Assembly: GCF_030814695.1 (NCBI RefSeq) | Contig: NZ_JAUSVL010000001.1 | Location: 372,001-436,000 of the forward strand | Length of the DNA stretch: 64,000 bases | From: Oligosphaera ethanolica | Lineage (GTDB): Bacteria; Verrucomicrobiota; Lentisphaeria; Oligosphaerales; Oligosphaeraceae | Direction: 5' to 3' | In this document: positions 17,498 through 26,569 of the stretch, one piece after another | Numbering within the stretch: position 1 is the first letter of the stretch | Layout of the letters: every line of letters begins with the position of its first letter | Position numbers and translations under genes: made by a program | Notes under the pieces: generated by a model | Told to the model about the DNA's origin: nothing | The model's input: only the letters and a program-made list of their open reading frames with translations | Database searches by the model: none

Positions 17498-17587
17498 GAT
17501 CGGACCGATCGGACCGATCGGACCGATCAAGTCGTCGGATCCGTCCGATCCGTCGGATCCGTCCGATCCGTCGGATCCGTCCGCGAA
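17498..17587. repeat. GGACCGATC-type 9-bp repeat array (copy 1)
   Basis: Consecutive GGACCGATC units (period 9) are followed by units of the near-inverse family (GGATCCGTCC / GATCCGTCG, period 9-10). The array ends at CCGCGAAAA. It lies between the 3' end of the sialate esterase gene and the 5' end of the Gfo/Idh/MocA gene. The same units recur at 26431, 46029 and 62091. Confidence 0.85.
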
Positions 17588-17635
17588 AACGACCCTCTGC
17601 GATAAAAAAGACCGTCCGCTCTGCCTGTTCTGCCC

Positions 17636-19630
17636 TTACTGGTCGGTGCGGAAAGGCCCTGCCGGCAATCCGGCCTGGTTGAAAAGCGTGCAATCGGGAT
17701 TGTTGGCCCAGGCGTAGCGCACGTGCGCCGGCTCGGGTACATCCTTGCTCCAGACCAAGACGCTGTCCTGCCCGTCGATGCGCGCGTCGGCCCAAACGAA
17801 TTTCATGTCAGCGCCGGCGATGGCGAAGCCCTTGAGTTTGTCGCCCTTGACAGCTAGCCCGTCGTAGCAATAGCTGAAGCGCACGCGAATGGCGGCGCCT
17901 TCCCGCGCGAAGCCGCTATAGAGTGGGCCGCTGACGGCGAGGTCCTTTTCGCCGTAGCAGTCCCGGCGGGCCCAAAGGGCCAGCCGGCGACCGACTTCCT
18001 GTTTGTTCTTTGGATGCACATCATGGGCATCGCCAATATCGATGGCCGACGCCATGCCCGTCAGCGGCACGGCCAAGGCTTTGGTCTGTGATTCACGGAA
18101 ATCCGGCCAGCCGGCTTCCACCGGTTGTTCCTGCGGCTTCTGATAGGCAGCCAGCTGCACGTAGTAGAAGGGCAATTGGTCGTCCTGCCAGAGCTCACGC
18201 CATGAGCGGATCAGCGCAGGAAATAACACGTCGTGCTGCTTGGGATTGCCGGAGTTGCTTTCACCTTGATACCAGATGAAACCGCGCAGCGGCATGGACG
18301 CCAACGGCGCGATCATCGCATTGTAAAAGCCCGTCGGCAGATGATAGGGCTCGGGCAAGTTTCGCGACAGCGCCCGCGGCTCATAGGCCGTCTCAACCTT
18401 GAAACGCCAAACTGCCGGGAGCATGACCTTCTCGTCGCCCAAACCGAGGTACTGCGGCCGCGGATAGGTCGGATGGAAGCCCCCGGAGCCATTCTCGTTG
18501 AAGACTCGCACAGCAATGACGTTGCGGCCGGCCTTGACGGCCTCGCCCGGCACCGGGTGCGTACGGAACACCCAGATGCCGCCGTTGTTATCACGCCGGC
18601 CGATCTCGACGCCGTTGAAATATGCCACGCTGTTCTGAGCGATGATGCCAAGGTAGAGCGACGCGTTTTTGCCCGCCCAGCTTTCCGGCACTGTGATCGC
18701 CGCCCGATACCACATCGCACCATCAATCTTGAGGCCCTGCGATTCAATGCTGCCAGGCACCGTCATGTCCCGCCAATCGCTGTCGTCAAAATCCGGCTGG
18801 GCCCACGCTGCGCATTCCGGGAGCATACCCGGGTCCTTGTAGGCCGCATCGGCATAAATCTTCCTCCGCAGTGCGTCGTAGGTCGCCCAGTCCTGGTATT
18901 CCTCGGCGGGAATGGCCAAAGGCTGCGGCAGGGCCGGATCCGAACGCAGCACATCGGCGGCCACCCACGCCTGACAGGAACTCGACCCAATCGCGCAGTT
19001 GACAATACCAATCGGCACGTCCTGCGTCGTCGCCAACTCCCGCGCAAAAAAGTAGCCCGCGGCAGAAAATTTCGGTGCATTCTCTGGCGTGCACAGCTGC
19101 CATTCGCCGGCCGGGTCCTGCTGCGGTGTGGATGCCAGCGCGCTCTTGACCATGAAGAAACGAATGTTGTCGTACTTGGCGGCAGCGATCTCCTCCTTGG
19201 CATTCATAGCATCGCGCACAGACACTTGCATATTCGACTGCCCGGAGGCCAGCCACAGGTCGCCCACCAGGACATTTTTCAGCACGATGCTGTTCTCGCC
19301 CGTCACGGTCATCTCCCGCCCCTTGGCGGACGCCGCCATGGGCGCCAGCGTCACCCGCCAGGCGCCAGCGGCATCGGCCGCGCTCTCATGGCGCTGTCCC
19401 GCAAAGGCCACAACGACCTTCTCGCCGGGCTTGGCGAGGCCATACACCGGCAAGGGCTTGTCGCGCTGCAACAGCATGTTGTCCGCAAAGGTCGCCGGTA
19501 AAACGACTTCCGCGCGTAGAGCCGTCACGGGCAGCACCAGCAAGGCCAGCAGAGTCAAACGCCGCCAGCCACCGCACCCTATTGCGCCCGCCATAGCCGT
19601 CCGTCCCCAGCCGAAATGTCCACTGTTCAT
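17636..19630 (-). CDS. Secreted sialate O-acetylesterase
   Basis: A 664-residue SIAE-family carbohydrate esterase that removes O-acetyl groups from sialic acid or other glycans outside the cytoplasm. The ATG at 19630 has GAGG just upstream and gives a signal peptide (LTLLALLVLPVTALRA); a GTG 11 codons earlier is less likely. The catalytic Ser is ~132 in LASGQSNM, followed by WYQGESN and the Asp/His cluster DAHDVHP at ~534-539. Between these lies a GH2-like jelly-roll insert (~250-370, DFDDSDWRDM and YFNGVEIG), normal for bacterial 9-O-acetylesterases. It is divergent from the GH42-like gene, with 244 bp between them. Confidence 0.93.
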   Translation of the reverse strand: MNSGHFGWGRTAMAGAIGCGGWRRLTLLALLVLPVTALRAEVVLPATFADNMLLQRDKPLPVYGLAKPGEKVVVAFAGQRHESAADAAGAWRVTLAPMAASAKGREMTVTGENSIVLKNVLVGDLWLASGQSNMQVSVRDAMNAKEEIAAAKYDNIRFFMVKSALASTPQQDPAGEWQLCTPENAPKFSAAGYFFARELATTQDVPIGIVNCAIGSSSCQAWVAADVLRSDPALPQPLAIPAEEYQDWATYDALRRKIYADAAYKDPGMLPECAAWAQPDFDDSDWRDMTVPGSIESQGLKIDGAMWYRAAITVPESWAGKNASLYLGIIAQNSVAYFNGVEIGRRDNNGGIWVFRTHPVPGEAVKAGRNVIAVRVFNENGSGGFHPTYPRPQYLGLGDEKVMLPAVWRFKVETAYEPRALSRNLPEPYHLPTGFYNAMIAPLASMPLRGFIWYQGESNSGNPKQHDVLFPALIRSWRELWQDDQLPFYYVQLAAYQKPQEQPVEAGWPDFRESQTKALAVPLTGMASAIDIGDAHDVHPKNKQEVGRRLALWARRDCYGEKDLAVSGPLYSGFAREGAAIRVRFSYCYDGLAVKGDKLKGFAIAGADMKFVWADARIDGQDSVLVWSKDVPEPAHVRYAWANNPDCTLFNQAGLPAGPFRTDQ

Positions 19631-19874
19631 TGTCGCCTCGTTGTCTTGCTTCCGTGTTGACACCTTATTCAGCGATCAGAACTACCTACAGACAAAGCAT
19701 GACCGCATACTGTAACGGCCATGAATGCCCTCTCAAGGCGCGGCTGAAAATAATCCCCGCCCGCGGCCCGGCGATTTCGGCGGCCTGCGTGGCCATTCGT
19801 CGTGCAGGCAATACAGTAAGCACTTGTTTTCACATGCTCGCGCCCTCAGCCCCCCACCCCACGGAGGAATCGCC

Positions 19875-22800
19875 ATGCGTCACCACCTGCTTTTGGTCGC
19901 TCTTGTGGCCGCGTCGCCGGCCCTTATCGCCCAGCCCGCCAAGCCGGCGCCAGCCGCCGGTATTGCCGAGCTCAGCGCCGAGCCCTACGCGCCGGCGCCA
20001 AACCTGCTGAGCAACCCGTCTTTCGAAACCATCAGCGCCGTGCGACCGCAGAATTGGACCTGGGATCAGCGCAATACCGACGCCACTTTCGCTCTCGATG
20101 ACCAGGATGCCGACGATGGCCGCATCGCCATCCGCCTCACCAATAAAACTCCCTTTGGTGCCCACGTCTACAACTGGTTCGGCCATATTGGCGACGTGCC
20201 CGTGAAGCCCAATACCCGCTATACCATCTGCCTCAGCGCCAAAACAAACTCCAGCCCCTCTGCCTGGTTTGGCGGCGGCAAAGGCTGGCGTGTGCGCAAG
20301 ACTCTCCCCAACACCAGCGGCAAATGGCAACGCATCAGCCATAGCTTCGAAACCGACCCAGACACCACCGCCTTCCCCTTCATGGTCGTCGTCGAACACC
20401 CCAGCGACGGCATCTGGATAGACAACGCCGGCTTCTTCGAGGGCGACGCCCCACCACCGGCATGGAACGAAAATAATCCCGAAAACACGGTCGAAATCAG
20501 CCCCCGCCAGCCCAAGCCCCTGTCCCGCCGCGACCAGCTCATCGACCCGCGTTGGGACCCCCGACTCTACCCCCGCGATCAGTGGCTCTTCGTCAACGAC
20601 GCTGCCGACTTCGACGGCGTCGTCGGCCTGACAACGGCGCCCGCCAACGCCCAGGCCCACGTCGAATTCCGCGATGCCGACAGCGGCCGCGTCCTGGCCA
20701 CGGCCAGCACAGTCCTGCGCGACGGCGGTGCCGGCGGTCGCTGCTGGCTACTCCACGCCCGCTGCAATTTGGCCGCAGCGAACGCCGCGCAGATTGTCAT
20801 CAGCGCCACCGTCAGCGACCAGGGCACCGAGTTGGCCCGTTACGAGCGCCGCTACCGCCTGGTCACCCCGGCACTGATTGCGTCCCTGCTGTCCCAGCTC
20901 GACACCCAGCGCCAGCTGCTCGCCGTGGTCCTTGACGGCCTGGGCGACCGCATTCCCGCCGTCTGCACCCTCCGCCTGCGCCTGGCGCTCTACGACCGTT
21001 TCAGCGCCGATACCCGCCAGGACTGTAAACTGGGCAACACCGATCGCGCCTGGGTGACCTACCAGGATCTGCTGACGATGATTGAGGACGGCCTCCGCGA
21101 AGCCCAGGCCATCAAAACCGGCGCTCTGCCACCGCCGACGCCGGTGCCCAGTTATGTCACCAGCCCCATCACCATCGCCAAATCCTCTTTCCTCGCTACC
21201 CAGCGTTTCCCCGATGGCCGTCTACTCGAACAGACCCCGACCTTTTTTACCGGCTACGGTCATTTTGCCCAGGTCCGCAAAGACATCGAGCTCTTCCCCA
21301 GCTACGGCATCAACATGATCCAAATCGAGCAGGGCCCCCGTGGCGTCGTCGAGGACGACGGCAAGATCAACCCCAAGCCCATCGAAAACCTCATCGCCGT
21401 CTTCGCTCGTGCTGAAAAGGCAAATATCAGCATCAATCTCCTGCTCAGCCCGCATTATTTCCCCGACTGGGCGCTGAAGAAATGGCCCGACCTGGCCGAG
21501 TGCCAGGGCGGCTTCTTCAAGTACTGCGTGCACGCCCCGGAAGCCCGCGCGATCATTGAGCGCTATTTGCGGGCCATCGTCCCCGCGTTGAAAGACTCGC
21601 CGGCGCTGCACTCGTTCTGCCTGAGCAACGAGCCCCTGAGCACCAAGCTGGACCAATGCCCGCACATCCGCACCCAGTGGCCGCAGTGGCTTGAACGCAG
21701 GCATGGCAGCATCGATCAGCTCAATCAGCGCTGGCACAGCGCCTACGCGTCCTTTGCCGACATCCCAGTACCAAAGCCCTTCCCGGACGGCGCCATTGCC
21801 TACGATTTCGTGCAATTCAACCAGGAGACTTTCGCCGCCTTCCATCAATGGCTGGCCGATGTCATCCACGACATGGCGCCCGCCATACCCGTGCACGCGA
21901 AGATCATGATGGCCGCCCATTTCAACAAAAATCCCGCCGGTATCTGGAGCGTCTCCCCAGAACTATTCGCGCAACTCAGCCAGATCAATGGCAATGACGC
22001 CTGCAATTTCCCACGCCACGGCCATCCGCAGTGGTACAACGGCTGGCAACGCTACGAAATGGGCTACGATTTCCAGCGCAGTATGCGCGATCTGCCGGTC
22101 TTCAACTCGGAAAACCACATCATCAGCGACCGCGATTTCTCCTCCCGTTGGCCTATCCACAGCTACTCCGCCCTCATCCAGGGCGCGCTACACGGCCAAA
22201 GCGCCACGACCTTCTGGGTTTGGGAACGCAGCAACGACCCCCTTTCCGACCTCGCCGGCAGCATTCTCCACCGCCCAAACCACGTCCTGGCCGTATCCGC
22301 CGCCGCCATGGACCTCAACCGCCATGCGCCAGTCGTCACAACCTTCCAGCAGGAGCCGCCCAGCGTCGTCCACCTGTGGTCGCTTAGCACCGTCCTCCAC
22401 GGTCAGTCCTTGCACCTGTCGGCCATGGACACCCTCTGGACCAGCTTCTGTGCCCTCGGGCAGACCCAGGGTTTCCTCACCGAGCGACAGCTCAACGACA
22501 TCGGCACGTCCGGCAAGCTCCCGCCGGTGCTGCGCCAGGCTCGGCTGCTGGTCCTGCCGGCCGTCAGCCACCTGCCTGCGGCAGCCTTGCCGGCCCTGGA
22601 CATGATTCGCAAACAGGGCATCGCTGTGGTCCTCTTCGGCGATAGCGCCCTGGACCGCGATGAATACGACCAGCCCCTACCCCAGCCGCCGCAATACGAG
22701 CGCCTGCCGCTAACGAAAGCCTACGACGATCAACCCGCCGCTCTGCTGCCGCGCCTCGGCGCCTGGGGCGTGACGCCTGCCGTCATGGCCAGTGATACTG

Positions 22801-23015
22801 ATGGCCGTCCGCTCTACGGCCTGGAATTCCGCAGCGTCGAACACGCCGGCCAGACCTACACCGCCCTGTGCAATCAACGCCTCACCCCGGTCACCGTGTC
22901 GCTGCGCCACCTGGTCAAGCCCTGCGACAGCCACGACCTCCTGGCAAACCAGCCACAGACATCGTCCATCACCCTGCCACCCCTCCAGCCCATGATCCTC
23001 CTCATCAAAAAATAA
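19875..23015 (+). CDS. Secreted GH42-like glycoside hydrolase with N-terminal CBM
   Basis: A 1046-residue protein; GGAGG lies before the ATG and a signal peptide follows (MRHHLLLVALVAASPALIAQ). Residues ~40-190 resemble a CBM4/9/22 jelly roll (NLLSNPSFE, VKPNTRYTICLSAKT). The catalytic TIM barrel starts near 457 (YGHFAQVRKDIELF). The predicted acid/base is Glu586 in LSNEP and the nucleophile Glu746 in FNSENH, the pattern of clan GH-A, family 42-like beta-galactosidases. A trimerisation-like domain follows (~880-960, GIAVVLFGDSALD). It is the first gene of a plus-strand run with the BASS-type transporter and two dehydrogenases. Exact linkage specificity is not readable. Confidence 0.85.
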   Translation: MRHHLLLVALVAASPALIAQPAKPAPAAGIAELSAEPYAPAPNLLSNPSFETISAVRPQNWTWDQRNTDATFALDDQDADDGRIAIRLTNKTPFGAHVYNWFGHIGDVPVKPNTRYTICLSAKTNSSPSAWFGGGKGWRVRKTLPNTSGKWQRISHSFETDPDTTAFPFMVVVEHPSDGIWIDNAGFFEGDAPPPAWNENNPENTVEISPRQPKPLSRRDQLIDPRWDPRLYPRDQWLFVNDAADFDGVVGLTTAPANAQAHVEFRDADSGRVLATASTVLRDGGAGGRCWLLHARCNLAAANAAQIVISATVSDQGTELARYERRYRLVTPALIASLLSQLDTQRQLLAVVLDGLGDRIPAVCTLRLRLALYDRFSADTRQDCKLGNTDRAWVTYQDLLTMIEDGLREAQAIKTGALPPPTPVPSYVTSPITIAKSSFLATQRFPDGRLLEQTPTFFTGYGHFAQVRKDIELFPSYGINMIQIEQGPRGVVEDDGKINPKPIENLIAVFARAEKANISINLLLSPHYFPDWALKKWPDLAECQGGFFKYCVHAPEARAIIERYLRAIVPALKDSPALHSFCLSNEPLSTKLDQCPHIRTQWPQWLERRHGSIDQLNQRWHSAYASFADIPVPKPFPDGAIAYDFVQFNQETFAAFHQWLADVIHDMAPAIPVHAKIMMAAHFNKNPAGIWSVSPELFAQLSQINGNDACNFPRHGHPQWYNGWQRYEMGYDFQRSMRDLPVFNSENHIISDRDFSSRWPIHSYSALIQGALHGQSATTFWVWERSNDPLSDLAGSILHRPNHVLAVSAAAMDLNRHAPVVTTFQQEPPSVVHLWSLSTVLHGQSLHLSAMDTLWTSFCALGQTQGFLTERQLNDIGTSGKLPPVLRQARLLVLPAVSHLPAAALPALDMIRKQGIAVVLFGDSALDRDEYDQPLPQPPQYERLPLTKAYDDQPAALLPRLGAWGVTPAVMASDTDGRPLYGLEFRSVEHAGQTYTALCNQRLTPVTVSLRHLVKPCDSHDLLANQPQTSSITLPPLQPMILLIKK

Positions 23016-23070
23016 CCCACTCGCGACGGCTGCTGTGCCCCCATTACAACGTTTGCACCCTCTCTCTCCC

Positions 23071-23982
23071 ATGCCCAAGACCCTCAAAGCCCTCCTCAAA
23101 CCCGGCGCCATGCTCGCCGCCATGGTCTCCGGCGCCACCCTGCCCGGTTGCAGCAACACCATCGTCATCCGCTATTGCCTGATGACCATGCTGTTCATCA
23201 TGTTCATTCCCATGCACTTCGGCGACATCAAAATACAGCGTACGCACCTCCGCGTGCTGGCGCTCAATTTTGTCATGGCCTTGCTGCCTTATGCGCTGTT
23301 CCAGGCCGCGGGCCGACGCGACCTCGCTCTCGCCGCCTTCTGGACTGGCATTGCACCGACGGCGACGGCCGCACCGGTCGTTATGGGCTTTCTTGGCGGC
23401 CAGGTCAGCTATGTCCTCACTGGCTTCGTGCTCACGAACGCATTCATACCTCTGTCGCTGCCACTGCTGCTCGTGGCACTGTCCGGCCATTTCAGCTGGT
23501 CGAGCTTCCTGCCCATCGCCTGGAACATCGTCCAGCTCATCGGCGTACCGCTCTACCTGGCCCGCATCGTCCGTATGGCCCAGCCGCGCGCCATCGGCTT
23601 CGCCAAACGCCTCAAGGGCCTGTCTTTCGCGCTGTGGGTCGTCATGCTTTTCTACATCGCCGCCGACGCGTCGCGATTCATCCACAGCCAGGATGCCGCC
23701 GGCACTGCCGGCGCCATCTGGGCCATTGCCGCCGTGTCCTTGGTCATCTGCATGCTCAATTTCAGCATCGGTTACGCCATCGGCCACAAGGGCCTCCGCC
23801 GTGAATCCAGTCAGACGCTCGGGCAGAAAAACACGTCGCTGACCATCTACCTCGCCCTCACCTACGCCAATCCCTTGGCCGCGCTGGGGCCGACCTTCTA
23901 CGTCTTCTGGCACAACGCCTGGAACGCCCTACAACTCTACCTGCATGCCCGCAAGGCCAACAACGGCAAATCAGACGGGTAA
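23071..23982 (+). CDS. BASS family transporter (bile acid:Na+ symporter-like)
   Basis: About 303 residues with eight or more hydrophobic helices. Family features are APTATAAPVVMGFLGG in the middle and a C-terminal GQKNTSL motif, typical of the bile acid:sodium symporter (BASS/ArsB-like) fold. The ATG at 23071 is preferred to a GTG 12 codons upstream; neither has a strong ribosome site. It lies 55 bp after the GH42-like gene and may be translated from the same message. BASS proteins carry organic anions; a degradation product made by the upstream enzyme is possible but unproven. Confidence 0.82.
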   Translation: MPKTLKALLKPGAMLAAMVSGATLPGCSNTIVIRYCLMTMLFIMFIPMHFGDIKIQRTHLRVLALNFVMALLPYALFQAAGRRDLALAAFWTGIAPTATAAPVVMGFLGGQVSYVLTGFVLTNAFIPLSLPLLLVALSGHFSWSSFLPIAWNIVQLIGVPLYLARIVRMAQPRAIGFAKRLKGLSFALWVVMLFYIAADASRFIHSQDAAGTAGAIWAIAAVSLVICMLNFSIGYAIGHKGLRRESSQTLGQKNTSLTIYLALTYANPLAALGPTFYVFWHNAWNALQLYLHARKANNGKSDG

Positions 23983-24174
23983 AAAATGCGGACGGCGCTG
24001 CCGCCCACCCTCAGTGCCTTTGCCGCGCGCATTTTAGAAAGACTGGGCCATAGAAAAGACATTTTGTGCAAAGCGTCGCGTGGCATGGCTCGGTATGGTA
24101 GTGGCAGGTTTTTTCGCTGGCTGCGGCTTTCGCAGCCGTAACGACGCGCACCCGCAACATGGAGAGACGTGATT

Positions 24175-25284
24175 ATGGCAGACAACAGCGTTGGCACCCA
24201 GTCATTTGCGACCCAGGAAACGTCGAACAGCGGCAAGAAAATCCGCACCGCAGTCATCGGCTGCGGCATGATCAGCAATGTCTATATCGACGCCATGAAG
24301 CGCATCCCCGAATTCGAGATCGTCGGCGGCTGCGACATCCGCAAGGAGCGCCTGGACTGGTTCACCAAGAAGACCGGCGTAACCGCCGTCTTTGAAAAGT
24401 GGGACGACATGCTGCGGGAAGTCCAGCCCGACGCGGTGGTAGTGGCCACGCCCAACGGCGTGCACATGCCCGCCAGCGTCGCCGCCGCTAACGCCGGCTG
24501 CCATGTGATGACGGCCAAGCCCATGGCCATGACGCCCGCCGAATGCCAGCTGATGATCGACGCCAGCAAGAAAGCCGGCAAGCTCCTCGCCGTCGGTCTG
24601 CAATTCCGCTACCGCGCAGCCACCGAGATGTTCGTGCGCGCCCGCGACGCCGGCGATATCGGCGACATCATGTACGTCAAATGCCAGGCGCTGCGCCGTC
24701 GCGGCATCCCCAACTGGGGCGTCTTCGGCCAAAAGGAGCTGCAGGGCGGCGGGCCGCTAATCGACCTCGGCGTGCACCTAATGGAAGCGGCACATTACTG
24801 CATGGGCTCGCCAAAGCCCGTCGCCGCCGTCGGCAATGTCTGGACTTACCTGGGCGACAAGCCCTGCGACACGCAATGCCAGTGGCCAAACTGGGACTAC
24901 AAGACCTACACGGTCGAAGACCTGGCCATCGGCCATGTCCGCTTCGAAAACGGCGCCATCCTGCAGGTCGAGGCGTCCTACGCCGCCCATATCGAACGCA
25001 ACCGCTACGACATCCAGATCATGGGCAGCAAAGGCGGCTTCGACTGGGAAACGTCGTCGCTCTTCACCGACCGCGCCGGGACCATGCTGACGTCCACGCC
25101 GGCATTTACTCCCGAAGACCAGATGATCAACTGGTTCACCGCCAAGATGAAAAACTTCGCCAGCGGCATCCTCTATGGCACGCCCCTGCGCGCCCCCGGC
25201 GAAGCCGGCATGGCCATCCAGAAGATGCTCGATGGCATCTACCGCTCAGCAGCCAACGGCGGCCGCGAAGTCGCCATCGACTGA
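24175..25284 (+). CDS. Gfo/Idh/MocA family oxidoreductase (AKP variant)
   Basis: A 369-residue paralogue of the gene at 16268 with the same tail, Rossmann motif (AVIGCGMIS) and the shared RRRGIPNWGVFGQKELQGGG block. GGAGAG lies eight bases before the ATG at 24175; a GTG two codons earlier is rejected. The family EKP motif reads AKP (MTAKPMAM), so the catalytic-region lysine is kept but the preceding glutamate is lost. It is followed after 93 bp by a third dehydrogenase on the same strand. Confidence 0.92.
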   Translation: MADNSVGTQSFATQETSNSGKKIRTAVIGCGMISNVYIDAMKRIPEFEIVGGCDIRKERLDWFTKKTGVTAVFEKWDDMLREVQPDAVVVATPNGVHMPASVAAANAGCHVMTAKPMAMTPAECQLMIDASKKAGKLLAVGLQFRYRAATEMFVRARDAGDIGDIMYVKCQALRRRGIPNWGVFGQKELQGGGPLIDLGVHLMEAAHYCMGSPKPVAAVGNVWTYLGDKPCDTQCQWPNWDYKTYTVEDLAIGHVRFENGAILQVEASYAAHIERNRYDIQIMGSKGGFDWETSSLFTDRAGTMLTSTPAFTPEDQMINWFTAKMKNFASGILYGTPLRAPGEAGMAIQKMLDGIYRSAANGGREVAID

Positions 25285-25377
25285 CGATCCAGGCTGCAAC
25301 CATACCCACCGGCCGGGGACATAACGCGCGCCGCCCAGCAATGATCCCACTAACACTATCAGAAAAAAGGACCCACT

Positions 25378-26400
25378 ATGAGTACCCGCACCTATAACAT
25401 CGGCGTGGCCTGTCTTGTTCACGACCACATCTGGCGCATCATCGACGGCTTTGCCGCCAATCCCCAGTGCCGCGTGGTCGCCTTTGCCGAACCGGCCGAG
25501 GACCTCCAGGCGCAATTCCTCAATAAGTACCCCGATACCACCTGCTATACGAATTGGCGGGAGATGATCGACCGCGAGAAACTCGATATCCTCATTGTCA
25601 CCACCGAAAACTGCCTCACGGCGGAAATCGCCGAGTACGCTGCCGCGCGCCATGTCCACCTGCTCATTGAGAAGCCCATGGCGGCCACCCTCGAACAGGC
25701 GGAGCAGATCCTCCAGAGCGTGAAACAGCATGGCGTCAAACTGCTGATCAACTGGCATCCCAACTGGTACCCGGCCATGCAGACGTCGTTCCGACTGGTC
25801 CGCGAAGGCGCCATCGGCCAAGTCTATGACATCCGCATCCGCCGCGCCCACCTCGGCCCCCGCGAAGTCGGTTGCACCAGGCATTTCTACGAATGGCTCT
25901 ATGACGAAAAACGCAACGGCGCCGGCGCCTTCGTCGACCTCGGCTGCTACGGCGCGAATATCTGCCGGCTCCTGCTGGGATACCCCAAAGAAGTCATCGG
26001 CTGGCGCCAGCGCCTGGTCAAAAATGACATCACGGTCGATGACAATGGCACCATGCTGATGATCTACGACAAGGCCCTGGGCCGCTCCGAAGCATCCTGG
26101 ACCGAACTGCCGCCCTACTACGACTCAATCTTCCTGGGCTCCACCGGCACCATCGTCACCGAAAACAACCGCGTGCTCATCTCCAACGACGCCAAAAAAC
26201 AGCCCCAGCCCATCGACAACGACGTCCTGCCCCCACACAAGCAGAACGCCGCCAATCACTTCATCTTCTGCCTGGAAAATAACTGCGAACCCGACGATAT
26301 GTGCAGCCCGGCCATCTCCCGCGATGCCATGGAAATCATGACCGCCGGTCTGATCTCCGACCGCGAAAAACGCCGCGTCGCCCTCCCCCTCAAGCAGTAA
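25378..26400 (+). CDS. Gfo/Idh/MocA family oxidoreductase
   Basis: A 340-residue protein with AAGGAC before the start. The N-terminal strand is atypical: IGVACLVHDHIW in place of the usual GxGxxG. The EKP motif is normal (LIEKPMAATLEQAEQ), and GAFVDLGCYGANICRLLLG marks the C-domain. It is only distantly related to the gene upstream. The unusual dinucleotide loop suggests altered cofactor binding, a feature of some PVC members of the family. It ends just before a repeat array and a shared terminator. Confidence 0.88.
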   Translation: MSTRTYNIGVACLVHDHIWRIIDGFAANPQCRVVAFAEPAEDLQAQFLNKYPDTTCYTNWREMIDREKLDILIVTTENCLTAEIAEYAAARHVHLLIEKPMAATLEQAEQILQSVKQHGVKLLINWHPNWYPAMQTSFRLVREGAIGQVYDIRIRRAHLGPREVGCTRHFYEWLYDEKRNGAGAFVDLGCYGANICRLLLGYPKEVIGWRQRLVKNDITVDDNGTMLMIYDKALGRSEASWTELPPYYDSIFLGSTGTIVTENNRVLISNDAKKQPQPIDNDVLPPHKQNAANHFIFCLENNCEPDDMCSPAISRDAMEIMTAGLISDREKRRVALPLKQ

Positions 26401-26430
26401 ACACCACCACAATAAACGATTCGACTGTCT

Positions 26431-26480
26431 TTCGCGGACGGACCCGTCCGATCCGACCGATCCGACCGATCCGGCCGATG
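26431..26480. repeat. GGACCGATC-type 9-bp repeat array (copy 2, short)
   Basis: It starts at CGCGGACGGACCCGTCC and continues with GATCCGACC units (period 9), ending at GGCCGATG. It lies between convergent genes, 31 bp after the Gfo/Idh/MocA stop. It shares the CGCGGAC border seen in copies 1, 3 and 4. Confidence 0.8.
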
Positions 26481-26504
26481 AAAAAAGAAACCTACTCTGC
26501 GGAT

Positions 26505-26548
26505 AAAAAAAGTGCCGGCTGGATGCGTGATCGTCATCCAGCCGGCAC
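26505..26548. terminator. Terminator between convergent genes
   Basis: A perfect 14-bp inverted repeat (GTGCCGGCTGGATG, 9-nt loop, CATCCAGCCGGCAC). On the minus strand it is followed by seven T, so it terminates the TIM-barrel gene (stop at 26570). On the plus strand it lacks a T run but may still block read-through from the dehydrogenase. Confidence 0.8.
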
Positions 26549-26569
26549 CAGTGAAGGAACAGTAACGGC

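Noticed and set aside
17498-17587. CRISPR array
   Set aside because: Units are 9 bp without spacers, and no cas gene is present.
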